A stretch of DNA of 64,000 bases from positions 4,154,001-4,218,000 of the forward strand of contig NZ_VIWU01000001.1 of the NCBI RefSeq assembly GCF_007994075.1. Reading direction: 5' to 3'. Shown piece by piece: positions 43,645 through 52,308 of this stretch. A program made the translations under genes and the position numbers. The DNA comes from Pseudonocardia hierapolitana. Its GTDB lineage: Bacteria > Actinomycetota > Actinomycetes > Mycobacteriales > Pseudonocardiaceae. Position 1 is the stretch's first letter. Each line of letters opens with the position of its first letter. The notes beneath the pieces were generated by a model, which ran no database searches, was not told where the DNA came from, and saw only the letters and a program-made list of their open reading frames with translations.

Positions 43645-45371
43645 GCTCCGAGACCGACCACCCACGCCAGCGCACAGTCGCCGAGCTGCTCGCCGCGCAC
43701 GGCGACGGCAACGTGTCCGGCGGTCGTCGGCGGCGTCGCCGGGAAACCGACGAGCCGGACGAGGAGGCGTACGCCGCCCCCGCCGCCGATCCGTCGGACT
43801 GGCGATCGGCACCACCCCGGGAGCCGCGCCGGGCCGCACCCGACCCGGCGCCCCCGCCGATCGCTCGGGACCCGGGCGGCAGGCGCCGCACCGGCGGCGA
43901 CCCCGACTGGGCTGCAGAGCAGCGGGCACCCGAGCAGCGGGCACCCGAGCAGCGGGCACCCGAACAGTGGGCGCCCGAGCAGCGGGCACCTGAGCGCAGG
44001 GCCCCGGAGCGGCGGGCACCAGAGCCGCCGCGGCCGGTCGAGCCGCGGCCGGTTGATCCGCGGCCGGTCGAGCCGCGCGCGGTCGAGCCGCGGGCCGCCG
44101 ACCCGTGGGGCGCCGACGAGCCGGGGGCCGACGACTGGGCGTCCGAGCGGTGGGACGGCGGGCAGTGGGACGACCAGGACCGCTGGGACACCGGGCGTCG
44201 TGACGCACCAGGCCGGGACGCCCGCCCCCTGCAGGAGCAGTGGGGCGCCGCCCCGGCACGCGAGCCCCGCTACGCCGACCCGGAGCCCGTGGAGGCTCCA
44301 CCGCGACGTGCCCGACGGGCGCCGGAGGAGCGGGAGGCGCCGCCGGCATGGGAGTCGCGTGACCCGGCCCCGGCATGGGAGCCCCAGGGCGAACCGCCCC
44401 GCCGGCCGCGGGAGCGGGAGACACCCGCCTGGGATCCCCGCGGCGCTGAGCCCGAGCCGAACGGTCGCGAGCCGCGGGCCCGGGACCTCCGTTCCCTGGG
44501 GCGGCCGTCGTGGGAGGCGCCGGAGCCCGACGTCGCCCCCGGCCCGGCCGCCGCCCCGCCGGTCGACGAACAGGTGCCCACCGAGCAGATGCCGCACGTC
44601 CGGGGTGGCCGGGCGGCCGCTGCCGATCCGGGCGTCACCAGCCGGATCCAGCAGCCGCGCAGGCGGCCCGAGCCGGAGCCCGACGACCCCGACGACGACG
44701 GCGGCCCGTCCACGATGGTCGGCGCGCCACCTGTCGGTGCGGAGGCGTGGCACCGCGACCGCACCCAGGGCAGGCGCCGTCCCCAGGATCCGGACGACGA
44801 GTTCGAGCCGGACGAGGGGCCGTCCACGATGGTGGGCGCCCCGCCCGCGGGCGCGGAGGCGTGGCACCGCGACCGCACCGATGGCATGCGCCGCGGTGAC
44901 GACGGCGGGCCGCCCACCCAGGCCGCGGCGCCGGTGTCGTTCGACGACGACGGCGACGAGGACGACGACTACTACCGGGCCGACTACCCGGCAGGGCTCG
45001 ACCGCAAGGGCGTCGGCGAGGAACCCACCGGCATCTTCGCCGGTGGGGACGACGACGATGCCCCGGTCCGCCGCCGCTCCGCCCAGACGGAGGAGAAGGA
45101 GCAGGCGGCCGGGGGCCCGGCATGGGCCGCGGTGATCGCGCAGTGGATCGCGGGTGCGATCGGTGGCGCGGCGCTGTGGGTCGGGTTCCGCTTCCTCTGG
45201 CGCGACCTCCCCGTGGTGGCGCTGGCCGCGGCGGTGCTCGTCACCGTCGGCCTCGTCGTGGTCGTCCGGGCGCTGTTGCGCAGCAGCGACCTGCGCACCA
45301 CCCTGTTCGCTGTGCTCGTCGGCCTGCTCCTCACGGTCTCCCCGGCCATCCTCGTGTTGCTCGGGAGATGA
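43641..45371 (+). CDS. large disordered membrane protein (Rv0497-like)
   Basis: A 576-residue protein. Residues 1-480 are charged and low in complexity: a 5-residue APEQR repeat, Pro-Glu/Asp-Arg repeats, and a duplicated block STMVGAPP-GAEAWHRDRT seen twice about 40 residues apart. The last 90 residues hold two to three membrane helices (VIAQWIAGAIGGAALWVGFRF, VVALAAAVLVTVGLVVVV, FAVLVGLLLTVSPAILVLL). Position and topology match mycobacterial Rv0497, which is much shorter. It is coupled to ppx and to the next gene by ATGA overlaps. The function is unknown; a tail/adaptor role is an inference. Confidence 0.82.
   Translation: MSSETDHPRQRTVAELLAAHGDGNVSGGRRRRRRETDEPDEEAYAAPAADPSDWRSAPPREPRRAAPDPAPPPIARDPGGRRRTGGDPDWAAEQRAPEQRAPEQRAPEQWAPEQRAPERRAPERRAPEPPRPVEPRPVDPRPVEPRAVEPRAADPWGADEPGADDWASERWDGGQWDDQDRWDTGRRDAPGRDARPLQEQWGAAPAREPRYADPEPVEAPPRRARRAPEEREAPPAWESRDPAPAWEPQGEPPRRPRERETPAWDPRGAEPEPNGREPRARDLRSLGRPSWEAPEPDVAPGPAAAPPVDEQVPTEQMPHVRGGRAAAADPGVTSRIQQPRRRPEPEPDDPDDDGGPSTMVGAPPVGAEAWHRDRTQGRRRPQDPDDEFEPDEGPSTMVGAPPAGAEAWHRDRTDGMRRGDDGGPPTQAAAPVSFDDDGDEDDDYYRADYPAGLDRKGVGEEPTGIFAGGDDDDAPVRRRSAQTEEKEQAAGGPAWAAVIAQWIAGAIGGAALWVGFRFLWRDLPVVALAAAVLVTVGLVVVVRALLRSSDLRTTLFAVLVGLLLTVSPAILVLLGR
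43917..44025 (+). repeat. 15-bp tandem repeat within the Rv0497-like gene
   Basis: Seven or so units of GAGCAGCGGGCACCC or variants encode the repeated A-P-E-Q-R pentapeptide. Unit number is likely to vary between strains. Confidence 0.85.
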
Positions 45372-46207
45372 CCTCCGAGATGCCGCCCGGGCTGTCGCCG
45401 GCCCCGCCGGTCGCGCTCTCGACCGCCTCGGTCTACCCCGAGTCGGCGCGGGTGGCGTTCGAGCTCGCCGCCGAGCTCGGGTACGACGGCGTCGAGCTGA
45501 TGGTCTGGACCGACCCGATCAGCCAGGACATCCCCGCGGTCGCCCGGCTCGCCGAGCGCTTCGGGATACCCGTGCTGGCGGTGCACGCGCCGTGCCTGGC
45601 CGTCACGCAACGGGTGTGGAGCGCCGACCCGATCGGCCGGATCCGGCGCTCGGTGGCGGCCGCGGCCACCCTCGACTGCCGCACCGTCGTGCTGCACCCG
45701 CCGTTCCGCTGGCAGCGCCGCTACGCCGCGCAGTTCTCCGACGAGGTCGCGCGTGCGGGCGAGCACGCCGGGGTCGCGCTCGCCGTGGAGAACATGTTCC
45801 CGATCACCCGGTCCGGCATGCGCACCGTGCCCTACAGCCCGGGATTCGACCCCACCGAGGTCGGTCACGCGCACTACACGCTCGACCTGTCCCACACCGC
45901 GGCCGCCGCCGTCGACGCGCTCGCCCTGCTGGACCGGATGGGAACCGCGCTCACGCACGTCCACCTCGCCGACGGCAGCGGTGCCCCGCGCGACGAGCAC
46001 CTCGTGCCAGGACGTGGCGGTGAGCCGTGCGCCGAGGTCTGCGAGCGCCTCGCGGCGTCCGGCTTCGACGGCGTTGTCGTCGTCGAGGTCAGCACGCGGC
46101 GCTGCCGCACCCGGCCCGAGCGCGCGGCGTTGCTCGCCGAGTCGTTGCTGTTCGCCCGGCTGCACCTGCAGCCCACGGCCCGTCCGGCCCCCGTACCCGT
46201 CCGGTAG
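45368..46207 (+). CDS. sugar phosphate isomerase/epimerase-like TIM-barrel protein
   Basis: A 279-residue protein of the AP endonuclease 2/xylose isomerase-like TIM-barrel superfamily: ARVAFELAAELGYDGVELMV, VLAVHAPCLAVTQRVW, VVLHPPFRWQRRYA, LAVENMFPITRSGM, HYTLDLSHTAAAAVDAL and THVHLADGSGAPRDEHLVPGRG. The His, Glu and Asp metal-ligand positions are retained. It corresponds to Rv0498. Its start overlaps the stop of the preceding gene. The substrate is unknown. Confidence 0.88.
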   Translation: MTSEMPPGLSPAPPVALSTASVYPESARVAFELAAELGYDGVELMVWTDPISQDIPAVARLAERFGIPVLAVHAPCLAVTQRVWSADPIGRIRRSVAAAATLDCRTVVLHPPFRWQRRYAAQFSDEVARAGEHAGVALAVENMFPITRSGMRTVPYSPGFDPTEVGHAHYTLDLSHTAAAAVDALALLDRMGTALTHVHLADGSGAPRDEHLVPGRGGEPCAEVCERLAASGFDGVVVVEVSTRRCRTRPERAALLAESLLFARLHLQPTARPAPVPVR

Positions 46208-46261
46208 ACGCGGATCACATCGGCGCGCGCAGGGGCGGGCCGCGGTGATACGCACTGTTCC

Positions 46262-47095
46262 GTGCGACCCTCCACCGCGAGCACCGAAACCGAGCGGCCG
46301 TTCCGCGAGGCGATCGAGCTGACCCCACTCGGTGCCGGCCGGTTCGGCGCCGAGCTGGGCACCCTCTTCACGGTCGGCCCCAAGGCGCACGGCGGCCTGC
46401 TGATGGTGCTGCTCGCCCGCGCCGGCCTGGCCCGCGTCGACGCCGAGAGGCCGGGTGCGACCCCGGATCCGGTCGCCGTCGCCGCCGACTACCTCCGCGC
46501 CCCCGACCCGGGACCGGTGGAGCTCGACACCGAGGTGCTCAAGCTCGGCCGCACGGTGTCGGTCGTGGCGGTCCGGATGCGCCAGGACGGCCGGCTCGTG
46601 CTCGCCGCGACGGTGACCGCGGGCCGGCTGCCGGACGACGGCGTGCGGTGGAGCGATCTACCCGAGATGCCTGCGGAGCCGACCGCGGACGCGATCGATC
46701 CGCGGGAGCAGGGCGTCGCCATCGGCATCGCGAACGCATGCGAGCTGCGCTACGACGCCCCGACCTTCGCCTTCGCCCGGGGCGAGCAAGGGCCACCGCT
46801 GCTGCGCGGCTGGGCGCGTCCGCGCGGCGAGCCGACCGACGTCCTGTTCGCCCTGCTCGGCGGGGACATCATGGCGCCCACCGTGTTCAACCTCGGCGGC
46901 CGCATCGGCTGGGCGCCCACCGTGCAGCTCACGGCGTTGCTGCGGGAGCGCCCGGCGCCGGGCTGGCTGCGGATCGAGGCGCGGACGAAGGCGGTGGCAG
47001 GCGACTGGTTCGACGAGGACGTCACGGTGGTCGACGCCGCCGGTCGGCTGGTCTGCCAGGCCCGTCAGCTGGCCCTGTCCCCACTCGATGCATAG
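46262..47095 (+). CDS. thioesterase-family (double hot-dog) protein
   Basis: A 277-residue protein with two hot-dog halves, as in TesB-type acyl-CoA thioesterases: FTVGPKAHGGLLMVLLARAGL in the first half, PVAVAADYLRAPDPGPVELDTEVLKLGRTVSVV after it, and DIMAPTVFNLGGRIGWAPTVQLTALLRERPAPGWL in the second. It sits where Rv0499 lies in mycobacteria. The GTG at 46262 is chosen by alignment with the first hot-dog strand. The substrate is probably an acyl-CoA. Confidence 0.84.
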   Translation: MRPSTASTETERPFREAIELTPLGAGRFGAELGTLFTVGPKAHGGLLMVLLARAGLARVDAERPGATPDPVAVAADYLRAPDPGPVELDTEVLKLGRTVSVVAVRMRQDGRLVLAATVTAGRLPDDGVRWSDLPEMPAEPTADAIDPREQGVAIGIANACELRYDAPTFAFARGEQGPPLLRGWARPRGEPTDVLFALLGGDIMAPTVFNLGGRIGWAPTVQLTALLRERPAPGWLRIEARTKAVAGDWFDEDVTVVDAAGRLVCQARQLALSPLDA

Positions 47096-47104
47096 CGGGG
47101 CGAC

Positions 47105-47110
47105 TACCGT
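47105..47110 (+). promoter_or_regulatory. -10 hexamer TACCGT of proC
   Basis: TACCGT ends 8 nt before the ATG at 47119, predicting a leaderless mRNA or a very short leader. Confidence 0.4.
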
Positions 47111-47118
47111 TCCCCCAC

Positions 47119-47925
47119 ATGACACGGATCGCTGTGCTCGGAGCGGGGAAGATCGGTGAGGCGCTGCTGGCGGGGCTGCTCGCCGGTGGGTGGTCCGCCG
47201 CCGATCTCGTGTTCACCGAGCGGCACCCGGAGCGGGCCGCCGAGCTCACCGCCCGGCTCGGCGTCGAGGCGGTCGACGTGCCGACCGCGACCCAGCGCGC
47301 GGACATCGTGGTGGTGGCCGTCAAGCCCCAGGACATCACGCCCGTCCTCACCGAGCTCGCCCGCGTGCTGCGTCCCGGCACCCTCGTCGTGTCGCTCTGC
47401 GCCGGGCTCCCGACGGCGCTGTTCGAGGGCGCCCTCCCGGCCGACACCCCCGTCGTCCGGGTGATGCCGAACACCCCGATGCTGGTGGGCGAGGCGATGA
47501 GCGCGATCTCCCCGGGCACGCACGCCACCGACGAGCAGCTCACCGAGGTGGAGAAGATGCTCGCCTCGGTCGGGCGGGTGGTGCGGGTCCCGGAGTCGCA
47601 GCAGGACGCGGTGACGGCACTGTCCGGTTCCGGGCCGGCCTACTTCTTCTTCCTCGTCGAGGCGATGATCGACGCGGGGATCCTGCTCGGCCTGCCACGT
47701 GCCGTCGCCGCCGACCTCATCGTGCAGTCGGCGTTCGGCGCCGCCCGGATGCTGCGCGAGTCCGCCGACCATCCGGTGATCCTGCGCGAGGCGGTCACCT
47801 CGCCCGCAGGCACCACGATCGCGGCGATCCGCGAGCTCGAGCGGCACGGCGTGCGAGCCGCTCTGATCGCGGCGATCGAAGCGGCGCGCGACCGGTCGGT
47901 GGAGCTGGGCAAGGCAGCGCACTGA
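47119..47925 (+). CDS. proC: pyrroline-5-carboxylate reductase
   Basis: A 268-residue NAD(P)H-dependent enzyme of the last step of proline synthesis. The Rossmann motif is VLGAGKIGEALLAGLL; later landmarks are VVAVKPQDI, VRVMPNTPMLVGEAMSAI, VTALSGSGPAYFFFLVEAMIDAG and the signature REAVTSPAGTTIAAIRELE near the C-terminus. It corresponds to Rv0500 and keeps its position in the conserved order. Confidence 0.97.
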   Translation: MTRIAVLGAGKIGEALLAGLLAGGWSAADLVFTERHPERAAELTARLGVEAVDVPTATQRADIVVVAVKPQDITPVLTELARVLRPGTLVVSLCAGLPTALFEGALPADTPVVRVMPNTPMLVGEAMSAISPGTHATDEQLTEVEKMLASVGRVVRVPESQQDAVTALSGSGPAYFFFLVEAMIDAGILLGLPRAVAADLIVQSAFGAARMLRESADHPVILREAVTSPAGTTIAAIRELERHGVRAALIAAIEAARDRSVELGKAAH

Positions 47926-48104
47926 CGCCCGCTTGCCCCGAACGGTGCTGCGGAATCACCCCGACGCGCCGCTTCCGGTCACCCTCCTGCGCACGACTCC
48001 CCTCGATCACGTCACATCTGCACCGCTAAGCTCATTCGGAACATCGACGTCGTCCCGGCCACGGGAGACCGGGCGGCCGATGCGACCACGAAAGCGGTGA
48101 TCCG

Positions 48105-48314
48105 ATGCCGTCCGAGCCTTCGGAGATACACCTCTCGCAGGTGCAGTTCCTGACGGTCGCCGAGGTCGCGGCCATGATGCGGGTGTCGAAGATGACCGTG
48201 TACCGGCTCGTGCACGGCGGGGAGCTGCCCGCCGCGCGCGTCGGACGCTCGTTCCGCGTTCCGAAGAGTGCGGTGGAGGAGTACCTCCGCAGCGCCTACT
48301 TCGACGCCGGCTGA
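48105..48314 (+). CDS. excisionase-type helix-turn-helix protein (Rv0500A-like)
   Basis: A 69-residue DNA-binding protein of the MerR/excisionase type: [47 protein letters not shown] covers most of it. Despite the name, such proteins in this position are conserved chromosomal regulators (Rv0500A); no phage gene is near. An upstream in-frame ATG is absent, so the start is secure. Confidence 0.92.
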
Positions 48315-48495
48315 GCCGGTCGTCGGCTGCCGTCGTACCCCCGGGGGCGCTCCCGGCCCGAGAACCCCCGGTAGAGTGGGCCCCCGGTCATCGCCCGGCC
48401 GCGCACGCCCGTCGCGCTGCATGCGGCCGGCCGCACCTCCACCGCACGAAAGTGGCCCGCCCCGGGCCGCGTCCCGACAGGAAGGGCCGCCACGT

Positions 48496-48597
48496 ATGGG
48501 CTCCGTCATCAAGAAGCGCCGCAAGCGGATGTCGAAGAAGAAGCACCGCAAGCTCCTCCGCAGGACCCGCGTGCAGCGGCGCAAGCTCGGCAAGTGA
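48496..48597 (+). CDS. small ribosomal protein bS22 (AURKAIP1/COX24-type)
   Basis: A 33-residue protein in which two thirds of residues are Lys or Arg ([20 protein letters not shown] and then [12 protein letters not shown]). It matches the actinobacterial small-subunit protein seen in mycobacterial ribosomes and named bS22 (Rv0500B). GGAAGG lies about 11 nt before the ATG. A strong hairpin follows directly. Confidence 0.93.
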
Positions 48598-48600
48598 ACG

Positions 48601-48633
48601 ATCCCGGGCGCGGCCCCAGGTCGCGCCCGGGAT
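48601..48633 (+). terminator. strong hairpin after bS22
   Basis: A perfect 12-bp stem (ATCCCGGGCGCG / CGCGCCCGGGAT) with a 9-nt loop, followed by TGCGTTTACC, 4 bp after the bS22 stop. Confidence 0.75.
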
Positions 48634-48746
48634 TGCGTTTACCTGCGGTGCGTCCGCTCACTACCGCGAAGTCGTAGCCACGCTCCGGCCGGGGGCGGTC
48701 TACCATCGGTCACTCGCCGCATCCGTTGCGTTCCTGGGGTAGGGCC

Positions 48747-49784
48747 GTGCCGCCATCCGTCGTGCTCGTCACCGGGGTCAGTCGGTTCCTCGGTGGTCAT
48801 CTCGCTGCCCGACTCGCGCAGAACCCGGACATCGACCGGGTGCTCGGGGTGGACACCGTGCCGCCCCCGCGCGACCTTCTCCGCCGGATGGGGCGCGCCG
48901 AGTTCGTTCGCGCCGACATCCGCAACCCGCTGATCTCGAAGGTCATCTCCACCGCGTCGGTCGACACCGTCGTCCACGCCTCGCTCTCGGCCAACCCGGG
49001 CTCGTCCGGCGGCCGGGTGGCGATGAAGGAGATGAACGTCATCGGCACGATGCAGCTGCTCGCGGCGTGCCAGAAGGCGCCCTCGGTGCGGCGCATGGTG
49101 CTCAAGTCCACCACTGCCGTGTACGGGTCCAGCCCGCGCGACCCGGCCCTGTTCGACGAGACCATGACGCCGAAGGACCTGCCGTCCGGCGGGTACGCCA
49201 AGGATGCCGTCGAGATCGAGGGCTACCTGCGCGGGTTCGCCCGCAGGCGTCCCGACGTGTCGGTCACCACGCTGCGGTTCTCGAACTTCATCGGTCCGCG
49301 CATCGACACGGTGTTCACCCGGTACTTCGCGCTGCCGGCCGTGCCGATCGTGCTCGGGTACGACGCGCGCGTCCAGCTGCTGCACGAGGAGGACGGGCTC
49401 GCGGTTCTCGAGCGCGCGGCGAGCGAGGACATCCCGGGCGTCTTCAACGTCGCCGCGGACGGGGTGCTGCTGCTCTCGCAGGCCATCCGCCGGGCGGGCC
49501 GCGTGCCGATCCCCGTCCCGAGCCCGATCGTGGGCCCGGTGGGCAGGCTGTTCCGCGGTGCCCGGCTGGTCGACTTCTCCCCGGAGCAGATGCGGCTGCT
49601 CAACTTCGGCCGTGTGGTGGACAACCGCCGGCTGCGCCGGCAGTTCGGCTTCACGCCGCGGTGGACCACCGTGCAGGCCTTCGACGACTACGTCCGCGGG
49701 CGCGGCCTGCGCCCCGTTGTGGACCCGGAGCGGTTCGCCACGCTGGAGCAGGGCGTGCTCGCCGCCGCGCGGGTGCTGCGATGA
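48747..49784 (+). CDS. NAD-dependent epimerase/dehydratase (Rv0501-like)
   Basis: A 345-residue extended short-chain dehydrogenase: Rossmann start VVLVTGVSRFLGGHLAARL, VVHASLSANPG, and the catalytic pair altered to a GGYAKDAVEIE segment (Y-x-x-x-D rather than Y-x-x-x-K). Rv0501 is annotated as a GalE-like protein in mycobacteria. The altered catalytic lysine position makes a standard UDP-glucose epimerase activity doubtful. GGGGTAGGG precedes the GTG at 48747. Confidence 0.82.
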   Translation: MPPSVVLVTGVSRFLGGHLAARLAQNPDIDRVLGVDTVPPPRDLLRRMGRAEFVRADIRNPLISKVISTASVDTVVHASLSANPGSSGGRVAMKEMNVIGTMQLLAACQKAPSVRRMVLKSTTAVYGSSPRDPALFDETMTPKDLPSGGYAKDAVEIEGYLRGFARRRPDVSVTTLRFSNFIGPRIDTVFTRYFALPAVPIVLGYDARVQLLHEEDGLAVLERAASEDIPGVFNVAADGVLLLSQAIRRAGRVPIPVPSPIVGPVGRLFRGARLVDFSPEQMRLLNFGRVVDNRRLRRQFGFTPRWTTVQAFDDYVRGRGLRPVVDPERFATLEQGVLAAARVLR

Positions 49785-49806
49785 CCGTGCTGCGATGAGA
49801 GACCAG

Positions 49807-49838
49807 GATGAGGATGCCGCGATGAGGATGCCGCGATG
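49807..49838 (+). repeat. 14-bp tandem repeat (GATGAGGATGCCGC)
   Basis: Two full units and the start of a third lie between the epimerase stop and the acyltransferase gene. They contain several out-of-context ATGA strings. Confidence 0.8.
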
Positions 49839-49901
49839 ACGCCCCGCCGCCGCGCCGTGCACAGCCCTGCAGGCCCTCGGGCCGAGGAGGAGCGAGCCGT
49901 C

Positions 49902-50849
49902 ATGTCCGAAGCCCGGGTGATCCCGCTGCGCGCCGACGATCGCCGGAGGACATGGAGTGACGCCGACGAGGTGCCGCCCGTCACCGAGTCCGAGGACGCC
50001 GGCCCGCCCCCGTGGGAGGAGGCCCTGGCCGAATCGCTCGCGTTCCTGCGCAGGCGGTTGGAGGGCGACTACGCCGTCGACGAGTTCGGGTTCGACGCCG
50101 ACCTCACCGAGCACGTCATCCTGCCCGCGCTCCGGCCGCTGTACCGCAGCTGGTTCCGCGTGGAGACGATCGGCATGGACCACGTGCCGGACGTCGGGGG
50201 TGCGCTCGTGGTGGCCAACCACTCGGGCACGCTCCCGCTCGACTCCCTGATGACGGCCGTGGCCCTGCACGACGACCACCCCTCGCAACGGCACCTGCGG
50301 ATGCTCGGTGCCGACCTGATGTTCCGATTGCCCGTGGTGGGCGCGCTGGCGCGCAAACAGGGCAGCACGCTCGCGTGCACGCCCGACGCGGAGCGGCTCA
50401 TGTCGTCGGGCGAGCTCGTGGGCGTGTGGCCGGAGGGCTTCAAGGGGATCGGCAAGCCGTTCCGCGACCGGTACAAGCTGCAGCGGTTCGGGCGTGGCGG
50501 CTTCGTCTCGGCCGCGATGCGCTGCGGGGTGCCGATCATCCCGTGCGCGATCGTCGGGGCGGAGGAGATCTATCCGAAGATCGGCGACGTCAAGCCGCTC
50601 GCCCGGCTGTTCAACGCGCCGTACTTCCCGATCACGCCGTTGTTCCCGCTGTTCGGGCCGCTCGGGCTCGTGCCGCTGCCGTCGAAGTGGTACATCGAGT
50701 TCGGCGAGCCGATCCGCACCGACTCGATCGACCCCGCAGAGGCGGACGATCCGATGACCGTGTTCAACCTGACCGACCAGGTGCGCGAGACGATCCAGCA
50801 CACGCTCTACCGGCTGCTCAGCCAGCGTCGGAGCGCGTTCTTCGGCTGA
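49902..50849 (+). CDS. PlsC-family acyltransferase (Rv0502-like)
   Basis: A 315-residue lysophospholipid-type acyltransferase. The catalytic His/Asp block is LVVANHSGTLPLDSLM, and the substrate block is GVWPEGFKGIGKPF; a third conserved part is GVPIIPCAIVGAEEIYPKI. The N-terminal 70 residues are charged. The ATG at 49902 is chosen because GAGGAGGAG lies 9 nt upstream; an in-frame ATG at 49836 overlaps the 14-bp tandem repeat. It probably acylates glycerophospholipid or cell-envelope lipids; the exact acceptor is unknown. Confidence 0.87.
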   Translation: MSEARVIPLRADDRRRTWSDADEVPPVTESEDAGPPPWEEALAESLAFLRRRLEGDYAVDEFGFDADLTEHVILPALRPLYRSWFRVETIGMDHVPDVGGALVVANHSGTLPLDSLMTAVALHDDHPSQRHLRMLGADLMFRLPVVGALARKQGSTLACTPDAERLMSSGELVGVWPEGFKGIGKPFRDRYKLQRFGRGGFVSAAMRCGVPIIPCAIVGAEEIYPKIGDVKPLARLFNAPYFPITPLFPLFGPLGLVPLPSKWYIEFGEPIRTDSIDPAEADDPMTVFNLTDQVRETIQHTLYRLLSQRRSAFFG

Positions 50850-50852
50850 CCG

Positions 50853-50868
50853 CCCGCCCTCAGGCGGG
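50853..50868. terminator. short hairpin between convergent genes
   Basis: CCCGCC and GGCGGG with a 4-nt loop, between the acyltransferase gene and the convergent monooxygenase-fold gene (overlapping the last bases of the latter). Confidence 0.45.
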
Positions 50869-51144
50869 TTCAGTGGCGGAGATGCGATACCTGAGCACCT
50901 CGGCGTCGCGGATCTGCGCTGCCTGCCCGACGTCCGGGCCGCTGCCGCGGAAGGCGCGCAGCTGCTCGTCGGACTCCCAGCGCTCGTGAACGTTGATGCG
51001 CCCGGGATCGAGCAGGTCGGCGGAGAGGGCGAAGTCCAGGCAGCCGGGCGCGCTGCGGGCCTGCTCGACGACGGCGGCGCAGCCCTCCAGGTAGTCGGTG
51101 CGCGACGCGGGGTCGACGCGAAGCCAACCTGCGATGATCAACAT
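50860..51144 (-). CDS. antibiotic biosynthesis monooxygenase (ABM)-domain protein
   Basis: A 94-residue ferredoxin-like single domain: MLIIAGWLRVDPASRTDYLE, GCLDFALSADLLDPGRINVHERWESDEQLRAFR. ABM folds act in quinone oxidation or haem breakdown, and many are uncharacterised. GGAGG lies 4 nt before the ATG at 51144, deciding this start. Confidence 0.85.
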   Translation of the reverse strand: MLIIAGWLRVDPASRTDYLEGCAAVVEQARSAPGCLDFALSADLLDPGRINVHERWESDEQLRAFRGSGPDVGQAAQIRDAEVLRYRISATEPA

Positions 51145-51199
51145 CGGTCCTCCACGGGGAGACGGGGGTCGTCTGTACGACCACCCGCGCGCCGCGAAC

Positions 51200-52150
51200 T
51201 CATCGCTTGCGTGCGGCCAGCCCTGCTGCGACGGCGCCCGCGATCGCACCCGCACCCAGGACCGAGGGCACGCCGATCTTGGCCGCCCTGCGGCCCGTGC
51301 GGAAGTCGCGGATCTGCCAGCCCCGCTCCTTCGCGATGTCGCGCAGCTCGGAGTCGGGGTTGACGGCCACCGCGGTGCCGACGGCGGAGAGCATGGGGAC
51401 GTCGTTCACCGAGTCGGAGTAGGCCGTGCAGCGGCGCAGGTCCAGTCCTTCGGTGACGGCCAGCGCCCGCACGGCGTGGGCCTTCGCCGGGCCGTGCAGG
51501 ATCTCACCGACCAGCCGGCCGGTGTAGAGCCCGTCGACGCTCTCGGCCACCGTGCCCAGCGCCCCGGTGAGCCCGAGCCTGCGGGCGATGATGAGCGCCA
51601 GCTCGACGGGCGTGGCGGTGACGAGCCAGACGCGCTGGCCCGCGTCCAGGTGCATCTGGGCGAGGGCACGGGTGCCGGCCCAGATCCGGTCGGCCATCAG
51701 CTCGTCGTAGATCTCCTCGCCGAGCGCGGTGATCTCCGCCACCGGACGCCCCGCGACGAACGAGAGCGCGGTGTCGCGGCCGGTGGTGGTGGAGTACGTG
51801 GTCTCCCGGCCGCCGATGCGGAACTTCAGCTGCTGCCACGCGAAGCCGATGAGGTCGGCCGTGGTGAAGAACTTCCGCGCGGCCAGCCCGCGAGCGAAGT
51901 GGAAGATCGAGGCGCCGACCATCATCGTGTTGTCGACGTCGAAGAACGCGGCGGCCGTGAGATCGGTGAGCGGGACGTCGGCCGGGCCGCTGTCGCCTGC
52001 GGCCACAGCGGCCGCCGCAGCGGCCTGACCGGCGCGTACCGCTGGATCGGTGGCAGTGGCGGAACCGACCACGCCCGGTGTCTCCGTGGCCCCGCTCAGC
52101 TCGCCCGGGCCGATGGGCGACAGCGGTTCGCGAGGTTCTTGTTCAACCAC
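51200..52150 (-). CDS. HAD-IB family phosphatase (SerB1-like, Rv0505c)
   Basis: A 316-residue HAD phosphatase. After a disordered 60-residue tail come motif [12 protein letters not shown] (nucleophile and acid Asp), motif II in [12 protein letters not shown], a lysine at GPAKAHAV and motif [15 protein letters not shown] hydrophobic C-terminus ([21 protein letters not shown]) may touch the membrane. It resembles the mycobacterial protein annotated as phosphoserine phosphatase SerB1, but HAD-IB members also dephosphorylate lipids. GGAGG lies 8 nt before the GTG at 52150. Confidence 0.88.
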   Translation of the reverse strand: MVEQEPREPLSPIGPGELSGATETPGVVGSATATDPAVRAGQAAAAAAVAAGDSGPADVPLTDLTAAAFFDVDNTMMVGASIFHFARGLAARKFFTTADLIGFAWQQLKFRIGGRETTYSTTTGRDTALSFVAGRPVAEITALGEEIYDELMADRIWAGTRALAQMHLDAGQRVWLVTATPVELALIIARRLGLTGALGTVAESVDGLYTGRLVGEILHGPAKAHAVRALAVTEGLDLRRCTAYSDSVNDVPMLSAVGTAVAVNPDSELRDIAKERGWQIRDFRTGRRAAKIGVPSVLGAGAIAGAVAAGLAARKR

Positions 52151-52260
52151 CTACGGGCCTCCGTGGGTATTCGTCGTCCCAGCCTACTGTTGCCGATCGG
52201 ACGGACGAGTGCGGTTCGGTGACCAGTGGATTGCCGACCGTGACATCCCGCACAACGAGA

Positions 52261-52293
52261 AGGCCGCCGCGGGAGGGCGTCCCGCAGCGGCCT
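52261..52293 (-). terminator. hairpin terminator after the DUF5667 gene
   Basis: A 14-bp stem with one mismatch (AGGCCGCCGCGGGA / TCCCGCAGCGGCCT) and a 5-nt loop, followed on the minus strand by TCTCGTTGT. Confidence 0.7.
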
Positions 52294-52308
52294 TCACGAC
52301 GAAGCGAC

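Noticed and set aside
48105..48314. Excisionase-like gene as a sign of a prophage
   Set aside because: The gene is the conserved chromosomal Rv0500A homologue between proC and bS22; no integrase or phage gene lies near.
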